Shown: positions 20,601-28,441 of the stretch, piece after piece
How positions within the stretch are numbered: position 1 is the stretch's first letter
Layout of the letters: every line of letters starts with the position of its first letter
NCBI GenBank assembly: GCA_944321525.1
Contig: CALULQ010000004.1
Location: 62,001-126,000 of the forward strand
DNA: 64,000 nt
DNA from: an uncultured Paraprevotella sp.
GTDB lineage: Bacteria > Bacteroidota > Bacteroidia > Bacteroidales > Bacteroidaceae
Direction: 5' to 3'
Translations under genes and position numbers: made by a program
Notes under the pieces: generated by a model
Database searches by the model: none
Told to the model about the DNA's origin: nothing
Seen by the model: the letters and a program-made list of their open reading frames with translations, nothing else

Positions 20601-20743
20601 TCCGGTGCCAGATGGTTGGCGCCGCGGTGCACCACCACCTCTATTCTTCTGCCAAAGCCACGTTCATTGCCGCGGGCGGCGGCAATGAACGTGGCGGGTA
20701 GAAGGATGAATAAAAACAGAGCAAATTGTTTCTTCATGTCCAT
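17687..20743 (-). CDS. Fusion of glycerophosphodiester phosphodiesterase (GDPD) and GH92 alpha-mannosidase
   Basis: 1018 residues with a signal peptide (1 to about 24). Residues about 33-268 are a complete GDPD domain: H39-R40-G, PENT at 47-50, E66-x-D68, H81-D82-P, and FFDVKP near 150; these are the metal and catalytic positions of the family. Residues about 275-1018 are a full-length GH92 exo-mannosidase, opening YVDPRIGSEGLG, with the general-acid motif TVEYSYCDYAIA (E728) and the base motif GNDDSGAMSSW (D909/D910). GH92 enzymes are Ca2+-dependent inverting alpha-mannosidases. Having both in one chain suggests stepwise attack on a mannoside bearing a glycerophospho- or similar phosphodiester group. 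The start is 6 bases after the SusD stop (an alternative Met is two codons in), so it is operonic with susCD. Periplasmic or surface location inferred from the signal peptide. Confidence 0.93.
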   Translation of the reverse strand: MDMKKQFALFLFILLPATFIAAARGNERGFGRRIEVVVHRGANHLAPENTVASAFAALEHGADWVEVDVRASKDGVLYNLHDPTLDRTTNGRGFLADMLSADVDRLDAGSWFSPEFRGVRVPRVSEMLDSLRGRARVFFDVKPGAPVAPLIALVHAKGFGGDKSFFWFADTAMLKEFTRLAPEMKVKVNASDVEGIRRWMGVCRPSYVEIAPGRITGEVRDFCRRNGIRIMAAVQGEEEAAYKEAIARQPDLVNLDRPELFAKVMADIDEEERIRRRPLAGYVDPRIGSEGLGRVFVGPSCPFGMAKPSPDCTVHPNSGWLPMPEQVDGFAQVHVSGTGGGPKYGNILVMPFAPAADDTLGSTSRPDRRKTEEIALGYYATELAASGVKAELTAARRASFYRFTYPQGARQGLLVDAGFFLGENPVPDAREAQQFVGSQVRVVSDHEIEGYSRIRGGWNNGRAYTVYFHAVADRPFRRVRTWKGSHVGDAREQFDSGEKTGAIVEFDVRGGNDTVRLKVGISFVSELKARQNCREDIPRWSFDEVRSGLVHEWERLFHRIEIPDDLPDEYKRMFYTALYHTMLMPVDRTGDNPLWTDGEPYYDDFYAIWDTYRTSSPLITLIDPDRQTDIVRALVNIYKRDGYMPDARSGNCNGRTQGGSNAEIVVADAFVKGLRGIDYELALQAMLKDATVPPGGNEEAEGRGGLAPYLQLGYIPHGVARAGSRTVEYSYCDYAIATVARGLGHDSLAAKYLRQSGNWKNLWRADYEHDGARGFIMPRDAEGRWLDDLPFGRSRLQHPTFRYTPLTIEGPWYTAWWDMFFYEGTSWEYSLSIPHDVPGLIAASGGAEAFERRLDRFFDRGYFNVNNEPSFLTPCLYHWLGKPWRSSDRIRAIVDESYSDRPDGLPGNDDSGAMSSWLAFQMMGLYPNAGQDYYLINAPMMERTVLHPRPGATFTIEARELSPRNRYVRSATLNGRPYPYSTLRHADIVAGGELVLEMGSEPGDWGREMFPGNQEAGF

Positions 20744-20749
20744 GGTCTT

Positions 20750-22399
20750 TTAATAACCTTCATTCTGTTTCCAGTGCGTGTTGGTGTTCAGCACCGACGT
20801 GGGGATGGGGAACACGCGGCGGAACTTCTCCTCCATGCCCTCGGGATAGAGGTAGCGGAATCCCCAGTTGTCCTCGAAGCGGCCGAAGCGTATCAGGTCG
20901 TTCCTGCGCCATCCCTCGTCGGCAAACTCCCTCGCGCGCTCGTCGAGCAGTTCGTCCAGCGTGGGGTCTGCCGCCAGCAGCGGGGCGTGCACGTAGGTGC
21001 GTATCTGGTTCATCAGGCTCATGGGCGTGTCGCCCTTCGTGGCCGTCCCCCCGCGGAGTATGGCTTCAGCCTTCATCAGCACGATGTCGGCATAGCGGAA
21101 TATGGGCATGTCGTTGCTTTGGTTGTGCCCTTGCGAGGCCGTGGCCTCCACGTCGGGGTAGAACTTGATGGAGCGTGCTCCCGCGGCCCGCCCGCTTTGG
21201 TCGTTGCCCACGTCGAGCGTGCCCTCGCCTCCCGTTCGGAGCGGTATTTCGCGGGTGTAGTCCATTTGCCATTCTATCGGGTCGTCCTTGTCAGCCGCCA
21301 GATAGTCTTGGTCGAGCCCGTTCTTGGTAGTCTCGATGATGAAGGGGCGGTCGGTGCGTTCGTAGTTTTCCCAGTAATATTGCGGTCCCACGAGATATTG
21401 CGCGTTGCGGTCGTCGCCGGGCAGGCAGAACTTGTCGAGGAACTCCGGCAGGCAGCGCAGGTTGCCGGCAGGGCCGGAAGCCACCACGCCGAACTGGTCC
21501 TTGCCGCTGCGGCTTTTCCAGAAGCGGGCGTGCACCATGCCCTGCTGCGTCTCGCGGTCGAAGGGCATCACGAAGATGAAGTCGCGGATGTGCGGCCCGT
21601 TGTCCGGGCGGAACTTCACCATGAAGCTGTCCGTCAGGGCGAAATGCCCGCTTTCGATGAGCGCGTCGCACATGGCGATGCAGTCGTCGAGCTTGGGATT
21701 CGGGGTCGCCGGCGTGTAGTCGTCCACCCGTTCGGCCGTATAGACGTTCCAGTTCAGGTAAAGCTTGGCCAGCAAGGCCTCGGCCATGTATCGGGTGGCC
21801 TTGCCGTAGGTGGCCTCCGACACTTCTTCCGGCAGCAGGTCTTTGACGTCGAGCAGTTCCTTCTCGATGAAACGGCACACGTCGGCGCGTTTGCTGCGTT
21901 CGGGGTGCGACGTGGCGTCGTCATCCATGATGGGCACGTCGCCGAAGTTGTCCATCAGCAGGAAGTGGTAGTAGGCCCTCATGGCGCGCACGGGTGCCAG
22001 GTCCTCGGGGCTTTTCCCTTCGAGCATCTTGCGTATCTGGTTGCAGGTGGTGATGCCCGTCATGGCGCCGTCCCACATCGTGCCCAGCATGCCGTTGTCG
22101 GCGTTCCAGTCGTGCACGGTCATCTGCCGGTACACGCCGCCGTCGTAGTAGTCGGCTCCCATGGCGACTCCCGCCATTTCGTCGGTCGACATGCACTGCG
22201 CCATCCAGTGCTGGCGCCCCATGGCCGTGCGGTAGGGGTTATAGATGGCGGCGCTTACGGCCTCTATGGCTTCCGGCGTGTCGGGAATCTCGGTGTATTG
22301 TGATTTGATGTCCACGTCCAAGTCGGTGCAGGCCGTAGCCATCAGTGCGGCCGTGCAGCCCAGCACGATTGTCTTCAAACAGTTTCTTGATTTCTTCAT
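20750..22399 (-). CDS. SusD/RagB-family outer-membrane glycan-binding lipoprotein
   Basis: 549 residues. Lipoprotein signal with Cys24 (LMATACTDLD). The sequence follows the RagB/SusD plan: an N-terminal SusD-like helical part (TPEAIEAVSAAIYNPYR), TPR-like helices (MRAYYHFLLMDNFGDVPI), and a typical C-terminal block (LDELLDERAREFADEGWRR followed by DLIRFGRF). It would sit as a lid on the SusC channel and capture the glycan. It lies 21 bases after susC and 6 bases before the GDPD-GH92 gene in one operon. Confidence 0.95.
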   Translation of the reverse strand: MKKSRNCLKTIVLGCTAALMATACTDLDVDIKSQYTEIPDTPEAIEAVSAAIYNPYRTAMGRQHWMAQCMSTDEMAGVAMGADYYDGGVYRQMTVHDWNADNGMLGTMWDGAMTGITTCNQIRKMLEGKSPEDLAPVRAMRAYYHFLLMDNFGDVPIMDDDATSHPERSKRADVCRFIEKELLDVKDLLPEEVSEATYGKATRYMAEALLAKLYLNWNVYTAERVDDYTPATPNPKLDDCIAMCDALIESGHFALTDSFMVKFRPDNGPHIRDFIFVMPFDRETQQGMVHARFWKSRSGKDQFGVVASGPAGNLRCLPEFLDKFCLPGDDRNAQYLVGPQYYWENYERTDRPFIIETTKNGLDQDYLAADKDDPIEWQMDYTREIPLRTGGEGTLDVGNDQSGRAAGARSIKFYPDVEATASQGHNQSNDMPIFRYADIVLMKAEAILRGGTATKGDTPMSLMNQIRTYVHAPLLAADPTLDELLDERAREFADEGWRRNDLIRFGRFEDNWGFRYLYPEGMEEKFRRVFPIPTSVLNTNTHWKQNEGY

Positions 22400-22420
22400 G
22401 ATTGTATATTCCGTTTAGAA

Positions 22421-25400
22421 TTAGAAGTTGATGTTTACGCCCAGCATGTAGGTCCTGGCGCGCGGATAGGTGCGGCGGTTGTCGATGCCCGGCGTGAGCC
22501 CGCCCAAGTTCACTTCCGGGTCGATGCCCGAGTAACCGGTCAGGGTGAACACGTTGTTGCAGGTGAAGGCCAGCTTCAGGCTGTTGATCCAGTCGCCCAC
22601 CCGGCCGAAGTCGTAGCCCAGCGACAGGGTGGAGAGGCGCAGGTAGCTGCCGTTCTCCAGATAGCGGTCAGAGAGATAGTGCGAGTTGTAGTCCGTGGCG
22701 CGGTTCTCCTCCGCGTAGCTCGTCAGCCAGTTCCTCACTCCTGCGTCGGCCACGTTGGAGAGGCGCGCCTTCGTGCCGTTCATGATTTTGTTGCCGAAGG
22801 TGCCTTGGAAGAATGCCGTGAGTGAAAAGCGTTTGTACGTCAGCGTGTTGTTCCAACCCATGGTCAGTTTCGGTTGTGCGCTTCCGGTGCATGCGCGGTC
22901 GGTGCTCAGCGGCGTGGTGGTGGTTTCGCCGGTGCGTTCTCCCGTCACGGGGTCGTGCACGTAGAAGGTCGACACTCCGTTCTCGTCATATCCGGCCCAC
23001 TCCCAAGTGTAGAACTGGCCGATGGGATGCCCTTCCATGATGCGCTGCTGCTTGATGTTGCTCTGCCCGGCTCCGCCCAGGTCGGCTTCCCCGGGTTCTA
23101 TGTAGTCCACCGAGAACTCGTCGTTCGACAGTTTTTCCACCACGTTTTTGTTGTGCGACAGGTTGAGGGCCGTGGTCCACCGGAAGTTTTTCGTCTGCAC
23201 GGGCACGGCGTTGATGGTTACTTCCACGCCCTTGTTGCTGATTTCGCCCACGTTGGCTGTCAGCTCGCCGTAGATGTATTCCGTGGTCGACACGGGATAG
23301 GCGTAGATGAGGTCTTTCGTGCGCTTGGTGTAGTATTCCACGGTTCCGCCCAAGCGTCCGCCGAAGAAGGCGAAGTCGAGTCCCACGTTGAACATGCCTG
23401 TGCGTTCCCACTTCAGGTCAGGGTTGGCGTTGCTCAGTGCGCCGATGGTGTGTACTTCCTTGCCTTCCGAGTCAGTGAACCATCCCGTCACGCCGTAGCG
23501 CATGCGTGCCGTGAAGGCGTCGAATCCGAGCGAATTGCCGCTCACGCCGTAGCCCGCGCGGATTTTCAAGTCGTCGAACACGCCGAGGTCCTTGATGAAC
23601 TTCTCCTCCGACAGGCGCCATGCCGCAGATGCCGAGGGGAAGGTGGCCCAGCGGTTGTTCTCCCCGAAGGCCGATGAGCCGTCGCGGCGCACGGTGGCTT
23701 GGAGCAAGTATTTGCCAAGGAAGGAATAGTTGGCGCGGGCGTAGAATGAGATCATGCGCAGGGTGGAAAGGTTGTAGTTGCCCAGTCCGGCTTCCGTGCG
23801 GTCGATGGAGTTGGCCATGCCCATGTTGTGATACGTCAGGTCGTCGCTGAAGAAGTCGTAGGCGCGCAACTGGAAGCCGTCGTCGGTGTTGTCTTCTTGC
23901 CAAGAGTAACCCGCCATGAGGCCGAGCTTGTGCGCCTCCTTGAAGGTATGGTCGTAGTTGAGGTACATTTCCATCACCTTGCTGTCGTTCTGCACGCTCG
24001 AGCGCTGGGCCTGTCCGTCCATCCCGGCAGCGATGAGCGAGTTGGCGGTGTTGTAGACGTTGTTGTTGATGTGTTCGTTCTCATACGAGAGCATGAGGTT
24101 GTATTTCAGTCCCCATCCTATGTCGAGCCCGGCTTTCGCGGTGGCCTGTATGCGCTGGCTTTTGGTGAAGTCGGTGTTTTCCTCGATGAGCGCCACGGGG
24201 TTGTAGTATTGTGTGCGCGAGGCATGTTCGAACCAGTTGCCGTTTTCGTCTTTCACGGGCGAGAAGGGCAGGTAGTAGTTCATGGCATCGTAGACCGAGG
24301 CCCCATCCGTATAGTCGGGCACTTGGTTTTGTTCGGTCAGGCTGGCGTTAAGGTTGAATGAAAGGTCCAAGCGGTCGTGCAAGGTCTTGGTTCCCACGTA
24401 GGCACGTCCGTTGAGGCGTTTCAGGTTGTCGCCTTTGATGATGCCTTGGTTATTGAAATAGTTGATGCTGGCACTATAGTTCGTCTTGCCAGTGCCGCCG
24501 CTGATCGACACGTTGTGGTTGTGCGACACCCCCGTGCGTTGCACCTCTTTCTGCCAGTCGGTATGCGCCCCGAGGTCGTCGGTCGGGTCGATGGACAGGC
24601 CGTTGCTCAAGACGAAGTCGCGGTATTCGTCGGCGCCCATCATGTCGAGGTTTTTCGACACTTGGTCGAAGGCCACGTAGGCGCTGTAGTTCACCGAAGC
24701 CCGCCCTTCCTTGCCTTTCTTCGTGGTGACGAGGATGACACCGTTGGCGGCTTTCGAGCCGTAGATGGCCGTGGCCGAAGCGTCGCGCAACACGTCGATG
24801 CTCTCGATGTCTTCCGGTGAAATGAGCGAAATGTCCATTCCCGGCACGCCGTCGATGACGTAATACGGTTCCATGGCAGCTCCCTCGCGCAGGGTCGAGG
24901 CGCCGCGCAGGGTGACCGACGACGAGGCATTGGGGTCGCTGCTGGTGGTGATTTGCAGACCCGGCACTTTGCCTTGCAGCAACTGCGCCGGCGACTGGTA
25001 TACACCTACGTTGAAATCTTCACTTTTCACGGTGGTGATGGAGCTGGTCACGTCCTTGCGGCGCATGTATCCATAACCTACCACGACCACCTCGTTGAGC
25101 AGCTTGTTGTCTTCTTTCATTACAAAGGTTGCCCCGTTGGAGAGCTTGGCCGTGAGAGTCTGGAAGCCAATGTAGGAGATTTCGACGGCAGCTCCGGCGT
25201 CCACGCCTTTTAGTTCGAAGTTGCCGTCGAAGTCCGTGACGGTCTTCGCGGAGGACCCCTTTACCACGATGGTGGCTCCTATCACGGTTTCGCCTTTTTC
25301 ATCGATGACTTTCCCTTTGATGGACCTGACGTCCGGCGCAACAGCTTGTACCACTGCGTCGTTTCTGCCTTGTTCGGCCTGCCGGTTGTCGGCTGCAGAG

Positions 25401-25462
25401 GCCGGCAAACAGGCTGAACCAGACAATAACAAGGCCCAAAGTAGATTACCTTTAAATTCCAT
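22421..25462 (-). CDS. SusC/RagA-family TonB-dependent transporter
   Basis: 1013 residues from the ATG at 25462. The frame is open further upstream, but that part spans the promoter and has no signal; MEFKGNLLWALLLSGSACL is a signal peptide. Residues about 46-115 are the carboxypeptidase-regulatory-like domain (IKGKVIDEKGETVIGATIVV). A TonB-interacting segment follows (LNEVVVVGYG, about 122-131), then the plug (about 135-240, with the PEDIESIDVLRDASATAIYG type motif) and the 22-strand barrel ending in the typical aromatic terminus (LGVNINF). It imports oligosaccharides using TonB energy. No anti-sigma/sigma pair or SusR-type regulator is adjacent. Confidence 0.95.
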   Translation of the reverse strand: MEFKGNLLWALLLSGSACLPASAADNRQAEQGRNDAVVQAVAPDVRSIKGKVIDEKGETVIGATIVVKGSSAKTVTDFDGNFELKGVDAGAAVEISYIGFQTLTAKLSNGATFVMKEDNKLLNEVVVVGYGYMRRKDVTSSITTVKSEDFNVGVYQSPAQLLQGKVPGLQITTSSDPNASSSVTLRGASTLREGAAMEPYYVIDGVPGMDISLISPEDIESIDVLRDASATAIYGSKAANGVILVTTKKGKEGRASVNYSAYVAFDQVSKNLDMMGADEYRDFVLSNGLSIDPTDDLGAHTDWQKEVQRTGVSHNHNVSISGGTGKTNYSASINYFNNQGIIKGDNLKRLNGRAYVGTKTLHDRLDLSFNLNASLTEQNQVPDYTDGASVYDAMNYYLPFSPVKDENGNWFEHASRTQYYNPVALIEENTDFTKSQRIQATAKAGLDIGWGLKYNLMLSYENEHINNNVYNTANSLIAAGMDGQAQRSSVQNDSKVMEMYLNYDHTFKEAHKLGLMAGYSWQEDNTDDGFQLRAYDFFSDDLTYHNMGMANSIDRTEAGLGNYNLSTLRMISFYARANYSFLGKYLLQATVRRDGSSAFGENNRWATFPSASAAWRLSEEKFIKDLGVFDDLKIRAGYGVSGNSLGFDAFTARMRYGVTGWFTDSEGKEVHTIGALSNANPDLKWERTGMFNVGLDFAFFGGRLGGTVEYYTKRTKDLIYAYPVSTTEYIYGELTANVGEISNKGVEVTINAVPVQTKNFRWTTALNLSHNKNVVEKLSNDEFSVDYIEPGEADLGGAGQSNIKQQRIMEGHPIGQFYTWEWAGYDENGVSTFYVHDPVTGERTGETTTTPLSTDRACTGSAQPKLTMGWNNTLTYKRFSLTAFFQGTFGNKIMNGTKARLSNVADAGVRNWLTSYAEENRATDYNSHYLSDRYLENGSYLRLSTLSLGYDFGRVGDWINSLKLAFTCNNVFTLTGYSGIDPEVNLGGLTPGIDNRRTYPRARTYMLGVNINF

Positions 25463-25520
25463 TGTTTTTGTAATTAGGTTATTGTTTAAAACTTTAATGG
25501 TTATTCTTAAAAACACGCTG

Positions 25521-25528
25521 CAAAAGTA
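25521..25528 (-). promoter_or_regulatory. susC operon promoter, -7 box TACTTTTG
   Basis: On the minus strand TACTTTTG matches TAnnTTTG exactly, 58 bases ahead of the susC start, leaving an A/T-rich leader. No clear -33 TTTG at standard spacing. Confidence 0.6.
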
Positions 25529-25696
25529 CGGTCGTGGTATTACATGTTTCTTACGCGACGGATAATTAATGGTTACATGGCGGAAAAAGGCTGCGGCGAT
25601 GGTGGCTCCTGTCCGTTCTTCCGAATCGTTCAAATGCAATCTGACTTTTGTTTGTAATCAGTTCCTTTTTTTGTTCATTCCCTCGCTTTTTTGCAC

Positions 25697-25704
25697 TATC
25701 TTTG
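25697..25704 (+). promoter_or_regulatory. Promoter of the DUF1573-meaB operon, -7 box TATCTTTG
   Basis: TATCTTTG matches the -7 consensus 21 bases before the start codon chosen for the DUF1573 gene. It supports that start, because the longer open frame would begin upstream of the promoter. Confidence 0.65.
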
Positions 25705-25725
25705 TCGCAAAATGAAAATACAAGT

Positions 25726-26799
25726 ATGGTGATAAAAAGAAGTTTTGCATATATGGCGGGGATGATGCTGGCCGTGGCGGCCGTGGCGCAGCCCCGCGTG
25801 GAGCTGGACCGCGACGTGGCCAACATGGGCGAAATCATGTTCCAGTTGCCGTCGAAGGTGAGTTTCACGTTGAAGAATGCGGGCGACGAGCCGTTGGGCA
25901 TCACGGAAGTCATCCCTTCGTGTGGCTGCACGGCGGTGGAGTGGACGCGCGAACTGATAGCCCCGGGCGCCGAAGGCACGATTACCGCCGTCTACGACGC
26001 CAAGATGCTGGGCAGTTTCCAAAAAGACCTGGAGGTATATACCAACGCTTCGGAAGAGCCCATGTACCTGCACATGCAGGGGCGTGTGGTGTCCAAGCTG
26101 TCGGACTATTCGGGCACCTTCCCCATCGACTTGGGCAACGTGCGCCTGAACGTGAACAACGTGGAGTTCGACAACGTGAACCGGGGCGACCATCCGGTGA
26201 TGGAATTACAGATCCTCAACACGGGGCGCAAGAGCTACAAGCCGTATCTGATGCACTTGCCCTCCTACCTTTCCGCGGAATATTTCCCCGAGCAGCTCAA
26301 CGGAGGCCGAATGGGAAAGATAATGTTGACCTTGGACAGCGAGAAACTGCACCAGATGGGACTGACGCAGACGTCCATCTATCTGGCCCGCGAGGTGGGC
26401 GACAAGGTGTCGGAGGAGAATGAAATCACCGTGTCGTCCGTCCTGCTGCCGGACTTCTCTTCGCTGTCGGCGCGCGACCGCGAACTGGCACCGCGGTTGG
26501 TGCTCTCGGCCGACACGCTGGACATGGGCGAGATGGGGCGGAAACGGAAGAAATCCATGACCGTGGAGGTGCGCAACGAGGGGAAACGCACCTTGCAGGT
26601 GCGCACCTTGCAGGTGTTCAATAAAGCGCTGAGCGTCTCCTTGAGCGAGAGAAACATCGCCCCGGGAGAGACGGCCAAACTGAAGGTGACCGTGGCGGCC
26701 AAATATCTGTCGAAGGTGAAGAGCAGTCCGCGCGTGTTGCTCATCACGAACGACCCCGCCCGCTCGAAAGAGATTATAACCATCAACGTGAAACCTTAA
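25726..26799 (+). CDS. DUF1573 domain protein (ASH/HYDIN-like Ig folds), exported
   Basis: 357 residues from the ATG at 25726. Signal peptide of about 21 residues ending AAVAQ. The first domain carries the DUF1573 signature: FTLKNAGDEPLGITEVIPSC followed by GCT, then PGAEGTITAVYDA. Two more Ig-like beta domains follow (residues about 110-230 and 255-357, the last with VEVRNEGKRTLQVRTLQV). These proteins are periplasmic or outer-membrane-associated and common in Bacteroidetes; their role is unknown. It shares a transcript with meaB (14-base gap). A short duplication, VRTLQVR-type (gtgcgcaccttgcag twice near 26590-26620), is visible. Confidence 0.82.
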   Translation: MVIKRSFAYMAGMMLAVAAVAQPRVELDRDVANMGEIMFQLPSKVSFTLKNAGDEPLGITEVIPSCGCTAVEWTRELIAPGAEGTITAVYDAKMLGSFQKDLEVYTNASEEPMYLHMQGRVVSKLSDYSGTFPIDLGNVRLNVNNVEFDNVNRGDHPVMELQILNTGRKSYKPYLMHLPSYLSAEYFPEQLNGGRMGKIMLTLDSEKLHQMGLTQTSIYLAREVGDKVSEENEITVSSVLLPDFSSLSARDRELAPRLVLSADTLDMGEMGRKRKKSMTVEVRNEGKRTLQVRTLQVFNKALSVSLSERNIAPGETAKLKVTVAAKYLSKVKSSPRVLLITNDPARSKEIITINVKP

Positions 26800-26813
26800 A
26801 CGGACTTGTATTT

Positions 26814-27923
26814 ATGGAGCATCCCGAAAACAGCGAGGAATATAGGGGACTGACCGTGAACAGCGGAGTGGCGCAGCCTTCGATAGTGAACCCCTACCTG
26901 AAGCGCGGCCGTTACCGCCACCGCGAGCTGTCGGCCGCCGACTACGTGGAAGGCATACGCAAGGGCGACGTCACGGTGCTGGGCCGCGCCGTCACTTTGG
27001 TGGAAAGCACGAACCCCGCCCACCAGGCCGTGGCCCAAGAGGTGATAGAAAAATGCCTGCCCTACTCGGGGCAGTCGGTCCGCGTGGGCATCAGCGGCGT
27101 GCCGGGCGCGGGGAAGAGCACGAGCATCGACGCTTTCGGCATACACGTGCTGGAACAATACGGGGGCAAGCTGGCCGTTCTGGCCATCGACCCCAGCAGC
27201 GAGCGCAGCAAGGGCAGCATCCTGGGCGACAAGACGCGCATGGAGAAGCTGGCCGTGCATCCCGACTCGTTCATCCGTCCCAGCCCCTCGGCCGGCTCGC
27301 TCGGCGGCGTGGCCCGCAAGACGCGCGAGACCATCATCCTTTGCGAGGCCGCGGGCTTCGACAAGATTTTCGTGGAGACGGTCGGCGTGGGGCAGAGCGA
27401 GACGGCCTGCCATTCCATGGTGGACTTCTTCCTGCTGATTCAGCTGGCTGGAACGGGCGACGAGCTGCAGGGCATCAAGCGCGGCATCATGGAGATGGCC
27501 GACGGCATCGTCATCAACAAGTGTGACGGGAACAACGTGGACAAGTGCCAGCTGGCGGCCACGCAGTTCCGCAACGCCCTCCACCTCTTTCCGGCACCGG
27601 AGAGCGGCTGGACGCCGAAGGTGATGACCTATTCGGGTTTCTACAACCTGGGCATCAAGGAAATCTGGGACATGGTCTTCCAATATGTGGATTTCGTGAA
27701 GCAGAACGGCTATTTCGAGCATCGGCGCAACGAGCAGGCCAAATATTGGATGTATGAGACCATCAACGAGCAGTTGCGCAACAGTTTCTTCCAGAATCCC
27801 GAAATCGAGTCCCGCCTGCCCGAAGCCGAGCAGATGGTGCTTTCGGGCCGGCAGACCTCGTTCGTGGCAGCCAAACAGCTGCTCGACGCTTATTTCGCCG
27901 CAGTGCGCGGCAGCGAGGGCTGA
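26814..27923 (+). CDS. meaB: Methylmalonyl-CoA mutase-associated GTPase MeaB (ArgK family)
   Basis: 369 residues. P-loop GVPGAGKS at 95-102, the base-interaction loop ETVGVGQSE at 188-196, and NKCD at 235-238 are the G-protein motifs. The IDPSSERSKGSILGDKTRM block is diagnostic for MeaB/ArgK. It gates B12 cofactor loading and protects the mutase from inactivation, using GTP in the cytoplasm. Its client subunits mutA/mutB are encoded near the other end of this window rather than next to it. Second gene after the DUF1573 gene. Confidence 0.95.
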   Translation: MEHPENSEEYRGLTVNSGVAQPSIVNPYLKRGRYRHRELSAADYVEGIRKGDVTVLGRAVTLVESTNPAHQAVAQEVIEKCLPYSGQSVRVGISGVPGAGKSTSIDAFGIHVLEQYGGKLAVLAIDPSSERSKGSILGDKTRMEKLAVHPDSFIRPSPSAGSLGGVARKTRETIILCEAAGFDKIFVETVGVGQSETACHSMVDFFLLIQLAGTGDELQGIKRGIMEMADGIVINKCDGNNVDKCQLAATQFRNALHLFPAPESGWTPKVMTYSGFYNLGIKEIWDMVFQYVDFVKQNGYFEHRRNEQAKYWMYETINEQLRNSFFQNPEIESRLPEAEQMVLSGRQTSFVAAKQLLDAYFAAVRGSEG

Positions 27924-28011
27924 GGCTGCGTGGCGACGGATGCAGGATTTTTTGATTGTTTGACAAGAGAAACAGGCCGACTGCGGTCCGGAAGCGGGCC
28001 GCAGCGTGATA

Positions 28012-28054
28012 ACGGACGGGGCCGGGAGTCGTTTCGATTCCCGGCCCCGTCCGT
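28012..28054 (+). terminator. 16-bp perfect hairpin downstream of meaB
   Basis: acggacggggccggga (28012-28027) and tcccggccccgtccgt (28039-28054) pair perfectly around an 11-base loop. It sits 88 bases past the meaB stop. The tail is not T-rich (tgtggcat), so it may be a terminator, a 3' RNA stabiliser, or part of the adjacent repeat-rich gap. Confidence 0.5.
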
Positions 28055-28117
28055 TGTGGCATACCCCGCAGGGACGTTTCCCGGGGCATGGCACTCAGGA
28101 AAACCGTAAGAGGGGAT

Positions 28118-28216
28118 GCGCCGTGCGGAGCAGTACTCTCCGCGGAATACTCGAGTACTTCCCGCAGAGTACTCGAGTACTTGCCGCAAAGTACTTTCGC
28201 GTGCTCCGCACGGCGC
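28118..28216. repeat. Palindromic 3 x 22-bp intergenic element, copy 3 (best preserved)
   Basis: Ends are perfect 15-base inverted repeats: gcgccgtgcggagca (28118-28132) and tgctccgcacggcgc (28202-28216). Inside are three contiguous 22-base units starting at 28140, 28162 and 28184, each opening CCGC; the second contains AGTACTCGAGTACT exactly. It lies in the 518-base gap between the convergent meaB and ispH genes. Apart from this element and three hairpins (28012, 28363, 28403) the gap holds nothing I can recognise. Confidence 0.88.
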
Positions 28217-28362
28217 ATTCGCGCAAGCAGGCAAGCGGCGCTGCGTGTCGCGGCCGGGGGCGGTCCGGTTTGCCGCCGGGGGCCGGGGACGGGAATGGAA
28301 GGCAAGGGGCGGGGCGTGCCGCCTTGCCGGCGTTTCAATGCCTTGTGATGATGGAATAAAAA

Positions 28363-28379
28363 GCGGACAATTTGTCCGC
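28363..28379. repeat. 17-base palindrome gcggacaatttgtccgc
   Basis: Eight-base arms around one base, between meaB and ispH. It could extend the transcript-end structures of either gene. No promoter nearby, so an operator role is less likely. Confidence 0.35.
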
Positions 28380-28402
28380 GTGCAGGGGGAGGGATGAAAC
28401 GA

Positions 28403-28434
28403 CAGGTCCGGGCATCGCGCGATGTCCGGACCTG
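28403..28434 (-). terminator. Hairpin at the 3' end of the porQ-cmk-ispH operon
   Basis: caggtccgggcatcg pairs with cgatgtccggacctg with one G-T mismatch and a 2-base centre, 7 bases beyond the ispH stop on the minus strand. The following minus-strand bases (tcgtttcatcc) are only mildly T-rich. Confidence 0.55.
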
Positions 28435-28441
28435 TAAGGGT

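Noticed and set aside
28012-28054. tRNA-like T-arm (gtttcgattcc)
   Set aside because: It is the loop of a perfect hairpin and no acceptor, D or anticodon arms exist.
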